DNA from: Homalodisca vitripennis
Taxonomy: Eukaryota; Arthropoda; Insecta; Hemiptera; Cicadellidae
Length of the DNA: 64,000 nucleotides
Reading direction: 5' to 3'
Assembly (NCBI RefSeq): GCF_021130785.1
Contig: NC_060213.1
Coordinates: forward strand, 134,802,001 to 134,866,000
Below, piece after piece: positions 56,443-64,000 of the stretch. Each line of letters opens with the position of its first letter. Positions within the stretch are counted from its first letter, which is position 1. Below the pieces are notes generated by a model. It ran no database searches, was not told the DNA's origin, and saw nothing but the letters and a program-made list of their open reading frames with translations. A program made the translations under genes and the position numbers.

Positions 56443-56680
56443 CTTGCTCCGCCGGAACTCGAACCTAGGTCTCTCAGTTGCCGAGTGAGCAAGTTACCAA
56501 CACACCACAGAGCCCTTAATTATTACGATTCAATTATTTCGTACTTTACTATTTCTCTCATATGTGTTTAAATAAGCAAATTAACATATTATGATCGGAG
56601 GGAAAAATACCTGTTAAACGACTTTTTAACATTTATTACATTTTTATAGGTGGCAATAGTCTGGTAAAAGTTTCAATAAA
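56443..56680 (-). repeat. tRNA-like unit 2 of a tandem pair
   Basis: The tRNA-like part (56444-56515, minus) reads 'gggctctgtggtgtgttggt', 'aacttgctcactcggcaact', then a perfect B box GGTTCGAGTTCC and 'ggcggagc'. GCTCTG near the start can pair with CGGAGC at the end, giving an acceptor-like stem. The anticodon arm is short and lacks the conserved U33. A tRNA-derived SINE head or tRNA pseudogene is the best reading. Confidence 0.55.
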
Positions 56681-56799
56681 CGTTTTATATACTACTTCCG
56701 TTGTCATCAAAAGTGTTCGGAATGCATATTTACAGTGTATAGATCATTTTTAGTCGGCCAGAAAAAGTAATGTTCACTTTAACATTTTTAATCAAAGCC

Positions 56800-56935
56800 A
56801 TATATTTACAATGTAGAAGTACGCCATACCAAGTGGCGTAACAAGCTTCGCTGATCTAGCATACAAAATTTCACATCTATAGCTCATTTCATTCTCTAGA
56901 TGTCCATCGGACAGGCAGACAGACAGACAGATGAT
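56800..56935 (-). mobile_element. Foldback element FB2, diverged partial copy
   Basis: 'caaaatttcacatctatagc', 'tcatttcattctctagatgt' and 'cggacaggcagacagacaga' match the FB2 arm read on the minus strand. Only one arm is present. Confidence 0.5.
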
Positions 56936-57225
56936 TAAACAAAAAAGAATTTGATACAAAAATGACTCATCATATCGGTTATTCTTGTACAAATTAAGCT
57001 TCATGTAAAATTTTGTCTAAATACGAAATCTTTATCGGAATATCTAGCAACACGCTCAGATCAGATTTAGTTCATTAAATAAGGTTTCACATCACCGTTT
57101 AAATAATCAAAGTCTACACCTAGTCACTTTGAAATGATGTTGGGATAATTACCTTGTCACATGTTTTAATCTGTTATGGGTTATTATGTTAATATACCAA
57201 TAGTTTGATTACAAAATTATTTAGT

Positions 57226-57450
57226 TGACAGCATGGTTACCCATAAGACCACTATACGAATTTTTGCTAACACTTAGACAAATCACATGGAGTGACATGC
57301 ACCATCATCGAACTCAATGTTTCTCGTATAGAAATAAAGCGTCATGGACGATTTCAAGTTTATTGGTTAGTTTGTTTTCTAGATATCGTGTGAACAGACA
57401 GAAATGAAATTTTTCCAGTCCCACGTGTAACGCTTCGATAAAGCTCACCC
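57226..57450 (-). mobile_element. Foldback element FB2, single-arm copy
   Basis: Minus strand: 'gggtgagctttatcgaagcg', 'gggactggaaaaatttcatt', 'tctgtctgttcacacgatat', 'ctagaaaacaaactaaccaa', then 'tgatggtgcatgtcactcca' and 'ggtaaccatgctgtc'. The order is the same as at 20421 and 61235. Confidence 0.7.
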
Positions 57451-57939
57451 AACAATCTTTTTAATTATTATGACTTTGTATGAAAGATCATTTTTGATTA
57501 TAGCGTAAATTAAATATTTAATTTAATTAATATTTGAGGTTAATAGAACATTTCTAGGTCTCTTTTTTGCCATATATTTTTGAATAAAAATAAAAATATA
57601 AAGAAATATTAAATTGCTATCAATACAATCATTTTATCCTTACATACTTTCTTGTGCAAAACTGAGGTTAATAACTTCCCACTTGATCTTTTCCTCTCTA
57701 AAATATTGTTAGAAATACTGTAAATTCATCGATGATAATAACTGATATAAAGGTTAAGCCGATGAAATTCTCAACGATAGTTTATTTTCAGTGTAAAGAC
57801 GCTGATTACTAAACACCACGGGGAAGTAAACACATCAATTACTGACGGCGAGTCCTTAGATGTTTTCCTTTAATGACAGAAACATTAATTTTGCCTTCGT
57901 TAATACCAGACTTTTCGAACTATCATGGACCCGTCAACC
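57451..57939. other. AT-rich intergenic DNA, nothing recognised
   Basis: No supported feature. Confidence 0.4.
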
Positions 57940-58190
57940 AGAGCTTCTTCCGTAAGGATATTAGTGGCAGAAACTAGATCTCAGAGGATAGACCAATCGT
58001 ACTTTCTGAAGATTCTAAAGCATTCGAATTTTCTAAAGTTCCAAGAAGGCAGGTGCTGCCATGCACCGATCAAAAACTTGAAGAAGCTGAAATTTCCAAA
58101 GGCCAAGAACTGCCATGGGTCAAAATTTTCTAGTAGTTCCAAAAGTCCGGAGATGACCATGGATGAGGCTACGTACTGTCAGAGACCATA
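57940..58190. repeat. Degenerate ~50-60-bp tandem repeat
   Basis: Related lines: 'ccaagaaggcaggtgctgcc', 'ggccaagaactgccatgggt', 'aagtccggagatgaccatgg', each preceded by a 'ttctaaagttcc'-like word. An 88-codon plus-strand frame (57925-58191) follows the repeat and has no recognisable domain. Confidence 0.45.
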
Positions 58191-58959
58191 AATTCCAACC
58201 TGATGGACCCAAAAGACCCCTTTTAAAACCTCGTATATAGGTTTCAAGCGTTTAGCCCACCATTAAGTGTAAATCTAGGTACAGATCAACTGATTATCTA
58301 TTTTTAAGATTTTCATCAGACTCTTTCAGTACAAACTACAGTATGGACCACGAACGGATACGTAACTCAAAATCGATGATTTTATAGTAAATTATCATAA
58401 ACTCTCGTTTGATTAATGTTAAATAAGTTTTCAAATTTTTTCTGTTGTCTACCTTTTCATTTTTTTATTACAATTATTTGTCCAATAATATCTTCAAATA
58501 GTTACACTACTTGAATTATGCTAGTATCCATTATATTTACGCTTCTTGAATGAACGATCACGCTGCATAGTCAATAAATAAATGAAAGTAAAATCTAACA
58601 ACTACGTGAAAATTTCGTTGTGTGTTGTGTTCGTCGGTTTATTAATTCAAATCACAAAACAAACCCAAACATAAATAAGGTGTGGCAAAATTCGTTTCTT
58701 GATATTTGAAACAGTTACAATTAAAATATTGCTTTTCTCTTTATATATCTCTGATTCCTGTACTTAAACGAGTTTATACGTAATTTTGAAATATTGTAAT
58801 GAAATCGACACGTGCTCTGCACAAAAACCGGGTAAACTATGTAACAGATATCCTGATGAAAATTAATGTACAAACAGTGAAAAACTGGCAAAATGTGATC
58901 TGACAGAGTCGCGTAGCCCATAAAGCAATAACAACATATGTCACGGTTGCGATCACGAT
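58191..58959. other. AT-rich intergenic DNA, nothing recognised
   Basis: No supported feature. Confidence 0.4.
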
Positions 58960-59700
58960 TTATAGTTGAAACCAGTCAATTTTCGGTGTCCGCCGTGACA
59001 GAGGAGTGATTTGTGTAAAACTGCGAGAGACGCGAGGGGCGCGATTCTATCACCTGGGCTGAATAGACTGACTTATCCGGATGGCAGTGGTCGTCGTCGT
59101 GTATAACTGCAGACCAGAGATGTTTGTGGGGGTCATCAAAATAGCTAGTCCCCAGGAGGGTTCACTTCTGGCTGGTTTATACCTTCCAGTCACTTAAATC
59201 TGGGCAACCTTATGGATGTCCAGGAGCGGCACATCACTAACCGTAAATATCGAGATTCTGGGGCGCAAAGGTAATTCGATAGGTCTAATCTACTACGGGA
59301 TACGACCGTTGGAGTTGGTGGGGTTTGTTTCTTAAGAGTCAAAGGTTCTTGCCAGTCTAGACATAAGGGTGTGCCACCCCCTGCCTGCTTTGACTGTGCA
59401 GGCTGGTTTAGAGCTTCTTCTTCCGAGGGGACATGACTTGAGATTAGTGCCTTAAATTCTTCCTCTTAGATCTTGCTTGACAGGAGGCGGCCGCTACTCT
59501 CAATCATACCCTTCCAAAACATCTGTCACTCCGGAAGGAGCGCAAAGGTTCTTGTAGGACTAGCTGCAATTTTTCTAAGCTTCTTGTCCTAAGAGAACAA
59601 AAAAACGTACCAGAGGAGAAGATCTAATTATTGCCTTGATATGTTTGGTAATGGTCTACCGTAACCCTATACAATACCTGTACCCATGACCTCTCTAGTA
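58960..59700. other. GC-richer unclassified segment, probably transposon-derived
   Basis: Clearly GC-richer than its surroundings, with 'agtccccaggagggttcact', 'tctggctggtttataccttc' and 'ttgacaggaggcggccgcta'. No open frame over 60 codons and no terminal repeat could be defined. It may be a fragment of a large retrotransposon UTR. This is a compositional argument only. Confidence 0.3.
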
Positions 59701-59719
59701 TGAATTTCTTGAAATATGT

Positions 59720-60075
59720 GGTCATCTCAACCGCGCCCCATCCTTAAGTTATGGATGGGTCATGATACCCATCTAATGGGGTGCTCATCGCCTCAACCCT
59801 ATCTAGACTTGCAATCTTAAATCACTCAAGGCTGAATTGTTTAGGTGGAATGATTGCTCAAGTCACAAGGATATGTTATGATATCCTTTAGCTGGAGTCA
59901 CTTTCAAGTCACACAAGGATGGAATATGACATCCTTTAGATTGGGTGCTCTTTTAACTCATTTATGATTTGTACTCTTATGTCACCAAAGGATGGATTAC
60001 GACATTATTAAGATTTGAGATCCTCAAGTTACAAGTATGGGTTATGATGGATGGTTCTTGAGCTGGAGTAAAATC
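59720..60075. repeat. Degenerate ~60-bp tandem repeat
   Basis: 'tcaagtcacaaggatatgtt', 'caagtcacacaaggatggaa', 'atgtcaccaaaggatggatt' and 'tcaagttacaagtatgggtt' recur, each followed by 'atgacatcctttag' and a 'gggtgctc'-like word. About five diverged copies. Confidence 0.65.
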
Positions 60076-61234
60076 TCATGTCTGAAGAATGTTGTTAAAT
60101 TTAAGAACATTGTTGAAGGGAGAAAATTACTTTTAATGAATTGGTATTGCCAGAGCAACACAATGATCCTTGGAGTGAAAATAAAAACTTATTTCATCAA
60201 CTAGATTTGTCCCCCATATTTTAATTTAATAGTAATCCAACATATTCGTCTAATGAGTTGGAAAACGTAACACCACTGATTCAACCCTGACACCACGCGC
60301 TCCAACACTTTGGACTTTTCACTTTGTGGAATTTCGAAAGATGAAGTTTTTGCCCAAAATCCCTCACATTTGCAGAAAGTGAGAGAAGAGCTCAAAAAGT
60401 AATTTTCAAGTCAAGAGAGTATGTATAAAAGAGTTATGTAAAAATTGTTGTTTCAAGTGCAATAAAATCGCTGTAAAAATATATTACAGTAGGTTTAAAT
60501 TTTGAAAATTTTGTTTAGGTTAACTATTTAAGCTAAATAAAGTTATGGACTAATTGCACAACATTCCTACTGTATATTTGTCAAACTAGGTAAACATTTG
60601 GGACATTCCTTACATATAATTTAAATGGGTTTTTGGAGAGACGTCTTTATCATAAAATTATAATAAACATTACAGTAAGCACCTGCAGGACTATGAAAAT
60701 ATTAGATTTTTGTAGTAGACGCATTCATCCTTGAAGATAAACACTGTCAACAATTTACGCTTACAAAAAATAATGTTATTTTTGACTAAGTGCCCTTATA
60801 TAAAGTAGAAATGTTTATGCGACCTAAAACATTACAATTAGAGCTGCCTCACTCAAGAATACAGCCTAATCAGACACATACGCGTCTAGTATCAACTCAG
60901 GGTTGGATACTTTTTCCCAAATATAAACTGTCAAGTGTTGTACAAATAGCTAATACAAAATCCCAGAACAGTGTAATTGAAAAGTTTTTACCCTAAAATT
61001 CCATCCTCTTGAATCGGGGTCAATAATGTGTTAAGACGAAGCCATAAATTATCCAAGCCAAATTTGGACAAGATCTGTCCATTGAAAAAGATGCGAAGAT
61101 AAGTTGCTTGATTCACTGCCACCATTTTGGGAATTCACCCCCTCCGGTCATATTTGATTGAAGTCGTGACCAATCTTGAGATCAACACATAAAATCACCA
61201 TGACAAGTTTTGTTAAGCAAAAGTAATCCAATTT
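60076..61234. other. Intergenic DNA, nothing recognised
   Basis: A 64-codon minus-strand frame (60201-60395) has normal-looking amino-acid composition but no recognisable domain. It is noted and not called. The rest is AT-rich. Confidence 0.4.
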
Positions 61235-61470
61235 GCTGAGCATTAGCGAGGCTGGAAATTTTCATTTCTTCGGTCTGTCTGTCCACGCGGCATTTTGAGA
61301 ACGAACTTAAAAACCTAAGAATTGAAATTTCCCATGAAGCGTCATCTCTATATAAGCAATTTGAAGAAGGTGCATGTCGATGGAATTTGGCTGAGCGCTA
61401 GTCCACTTTTAACGTTTATCTTCTAAGAAACCATGATAGTAACAAGACATTCTCAGAATAAATAAATGTC
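61235..61470 (+). mobile_element. Foldback element FB2, single-arm copy
   Basis: 'gctgagcattagcgaggctg', 'ggtctgtctgtccacgcggc', 'attttgagaacgaacttaaa', 'catgaagcgtcatctctata', 'ggtgcatgtcgatggaattt' and 'ggctgagcgctagtccactt'. Extends the FB2 order further inward than the other partial copies. Confidence 0.75.
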
Positions 61471-62335
61471 TAAAAAAACTGACTAAAATTATATCGTATT
61501 TTAACATGTGACATTATAAAACATACGCAAGATATATTGATTAAGTTATCTTCAGAAGAGTTTAAACTTTATATGGAATTTCATTTTCACATAGACAAAT
61601 CCTTCTTATGTATTTCTCTTTTTTGCAAAAGGATGTAAACATCTCTTTTCTGTATGATTATCTGTGTAGGCCTATATGCTTGTTTTCAAGTCATCTGAAG
61701 AATTAAATTAGCTACACTTAAAAATCTTTGCATTTTCAGCGAAGACGATATGCAACACGTGGTATGTAATGCTCCAAACTTGTATTATAAAACTCCAAGC
61801 TTTATTTTGATTGTTTGAATCCTCCAAATCTTACCAGCTGGAAAAATGACACATTAAGCAATTATTAGAAAGAAAACAAGTCATCTATATCACAGACATT
61901 GCCATCTTTGCTTAGGAAGTTAGTACACTCCATTTCAATAACCATATTTGTACCTTTGTATCCAATATAAGGATACTAAGAACTAATGGGTACGAATTGT
62001 TGCTTTGCCAAACAATGGCTAATATTATCTTAACAAGGTAAATACCCACTTAGCTTGCGTATTGATCAAACCTTAGGTCAATTATCGTTCTCGTATTAAC
62101 TCGATCAAATGTCAGGTTATAAATACTTTGTAATTGTCTTCAGCCAATGTTCCTTTTCCTGCCTGTGACGCGAAGGAAGCTAATTATAGATTTTATCTAA
62201 TCTCACATTTGGTGTTCCAAAATAAACTGTGAAGATCTTTCTTCTCTGATCGATTAAAAACATAATATTGATTGATTTTCATTATTGTAAACATTGCATA
62301 GCTACTACTCATAAATAGAGCTAATTTTTTTCTAG
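61471..62335. other. AT-rich intergenic DNA, nothing recognised
   Basis: No supported feature. Confidence 0.4.
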
Positions 62336-62554
62336 AGAAACTGATTCCCTCTTAGGCCTTATTCTGTCCGTCCTCATGGGCCACTGGCCTGTGCGAGGAT
62401 CTTATCAAACAGAATTAGGGGGAGAGTCGATTCAGTACAAGATCGATGGTACTGATAAAAATTGCAAGGGTCACAGACAGGATTCGAACCTGCGTTACCT
62501 TTAACTCAGACACAAAGTTCAATGTCTTAGACGGCTCGGCCATCGGCACTCCCC
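62336..62554 (-). mobile_element. tRNA-headed SINE, copy 7
   Basis: Full-length copy on the minus strand: 'ggggagtgccgatggccgag', A box TGGCCGAGCCG (one change), B box GGTTCGAATCC intact, body complete to 'aagagggaatcagtttctct'. A weak 'gagct-at' similarity on both sides might be a remnant target duplication. Confidence 0.93.
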
Positions 62555-62929
62555 ACACCGAGCTTATCTTATTAATTAAATAAAAAAACAACAAACGCAC
62601 GCGTTAAATAAACTTTGTCAGGTGGTTTATTTTTATTATTTTATTAACTTTAAAAATTCAGTTTTACCACTTTTAAAAGTATGCGATTGAATACAATCTA
62701 TTGCTCAAATGTATTTCGAGTTGTAGTTTTATTTCACTGTATATCCGCACAAACTTCCAATCGATTTACAAACGGGACCGGATATGACACAGTGCAGCAA
62801 CTGATAGTTTGTACAAACAGACATACATTTATATCGTTAACTTGCTAGTGTGTAGTAATTGTATAGCTTGCACATACCTAGCGTGCTTGACTTATATAAT
62901 GATAATCAGCTGATCGAGCAGTTACGTAA
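62555..62929. other. AT-rich intergenic DNA, nothing recognised
   Basis: No supported feature. Confidence 0.4.
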
Positions 62930-63020
62930 TAACAACATATAGGCTCATTACATCACTAGTGACGTAATGAAAGTCGATTACGTGATTTAATGGGACGATT
63001 TAACACGAATTGGATAAATT
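62930..63020 (+). repeat. Dispersed repeat, copy 2 of 2, with near-palindrome
   Basis: 62946-62969 is a 24-bp palindrome with a single mismatched pair, centred on CACTAGTG, with arms CATTAC and GTAATG. The following 'gattacgtgatttaatggga' and 'cgatttaacacgaattggat' match the copy at 49195-49320 in order. Confidence 0.45.
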
Positions 63021-63109
63021 TGAATATTCTAAACGTTTTACTCGCCTAATGTATATTTTTAAAAAGTGCTTTAAAAATATGTTCAAGAGCGCACTTTAAT
63101 TCCTTCAAA

Positions 63110-63350
63110 AAGCTGTAATCCGGTTTGTTCACATTGTTTCAAACAACTCGCAAAGTGCCTTATCAATGGAATAAAAGCGGAGAGGTTTGGAAGCCGCAGT
63201 GTTTTGTGTTCCGACCTCGTTTATCGCCAAGGGATTGCGAAAACACGGGTTTCAAGTGTCAAAGCAGGATTCGCGCGGGAGTTTCCCACTTATAAACAGT
63301 ATGGAACACCCTATTCCCTCCCCCCCACCCACCTACCAGGCACTTTGAAC
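63110..63350. promoter_or_regulatory. Candidate non-coding regulatory island with Rel-type site
   Basis: GC-richer block with 'aatggaataaaagcggagag', 'ctcgtttatcgccaagggat' and GGGAGTTTCCC at 63277-63287, which fits the GGGRNWYYCC consensus for Rel/NF-kB (Dorsal-type) factors. A C-rich run follows at about 63317. No open frame. Regulatory role is inferred. Confidence 0.25.
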
Positions 63351-64000
63351 TCTGGCCTGTGCGGGAGAAACTGATTCTGTATTATGATGAAACCATATTT
63401 TGTGATTTTTGAATAGATGAGTAGAAGTTGCAACACTCTTAGCGTATGCTTGTTCCAAAATCAGAGCCGAAATCTTTTAAATTAATTTCATTTTCGGAAT
63501 TTTTTTAAAATGCTATGAAACTAAAAGTTTACTGTAAAGGATTATATTTCCATTATAAATATCTGAAAACTTTTACGAACCATTCAGTAAATTTGTTGAA
63601 GTAGTTGGTCCCAGTTTGTTAGTTAAATATTGTAAACACAATAAACCCAGAAAATTACTTTTCAAGATTTTCAACATAAGTTAAACCACTAATTATGACG
63701 TTTTCAACAATACAGGTGTATGATATGTGTTTTTGTTCTGTTATATATGTTACGTTATGGAATAAACAATACCAATTCTAAATTAATAAAAACAAAATTC
63801 ATTTACATACCAATACAAAACATAAATTTCAATTTTTCATAATTTTTAATAGATTTTTTTAGAATGAGAACTTTAATTTATAGGTATCAAATATAATGTG
63901 TATAATATGGTTTTCTATGAAAATATTATTTCTGTTAAATAAAAAAATAAAAGTATAAAAAGTAAAAGACTTATAGCACCCAGCAGACATGACTTCAGGC
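63351..64000. other. AT-rich intergenic DNA, nothing recognised
   Basis: No supported feature up to the end of the window. Confidence 0.45.

Noticed and set aside
60201..60395. 64-codon minus-strand frame with balanced amino-acid composition
   Set aside because: No recognised domain and no supporting signals. It could be a transposon relic but cannot be supported.

Overview
This is a gene-poor, AT-rich animal nuclear DNA window, almost certainly from an insect. A hemipteran is possible, but that is a guess. The grounds are the repeat content: an insect-type non-LTR retrotransposon, a piggyBac-like element, hAT-type and foldback elements, tRNA- and 5S-rRNA-headed SINEs, long (GT)n and (TA)n tracts and several kilobase-scale minisatellites. 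I see no prokaryotic operon, ribosome-binding site, CRISPR array or convincing host protein-coding exon. The only long intact reading frame is the reverse transcriptase of a non-LTR retrotransposon (9680-11884).

Layout. 1-9.6 kb: SINE, two hAT-type non-autonomous elements (one with a perfect 8-bp target duplication), a (GT)83 tract, two decayed non-LTR 3' ends, a foldback element, a ~230-bp tandem repeat and a second SINE. 9.6-12.1 kb: 5'-truncated non-LTR element with an intact RT frame. 12.4-13.5 kb: 49-bp minisatellite. 13.5-21.9 kb: mostly AT-rich desert with one SINE and a foldback element. 21.9-24.5 kb: 112-bp minisatellite, then a 5S-rRNA-derived SINE abutting a foldback element. 25-33 kb: three SINE copies, a ~240-bp triplication and foldback fragments. 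33-35.7 kb: 141-bp minisatellite. 36.8-39.5 kb: a complete piggyBac-like element, TTAA to TTAA, with a dead transposase and 16-bp palindromes near both ends. 39.7-45.8 kb: a foldback element, two non-LTR 3' ends and a ~115-bp tandem repeat. 49.9-53.1 kb: 72-bp minisatellite with higher-order structure. 53.7-64 kb: duplicated blocks, microsatellites, tandem tRNA-like sequences, foldback copies and a last SINE.

Between the repeats lie about ten short, GC-richer islands with clustered homeodomain-like, NK2-like, Rel-like or E-box-like words. They could be conserved regulatory elements of a distant developmental gene, but that needs cross-species comparison. The window shows no cooperating gene system. 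Its interest lies in several small repeat families that can be reconstructed from copies within the window.
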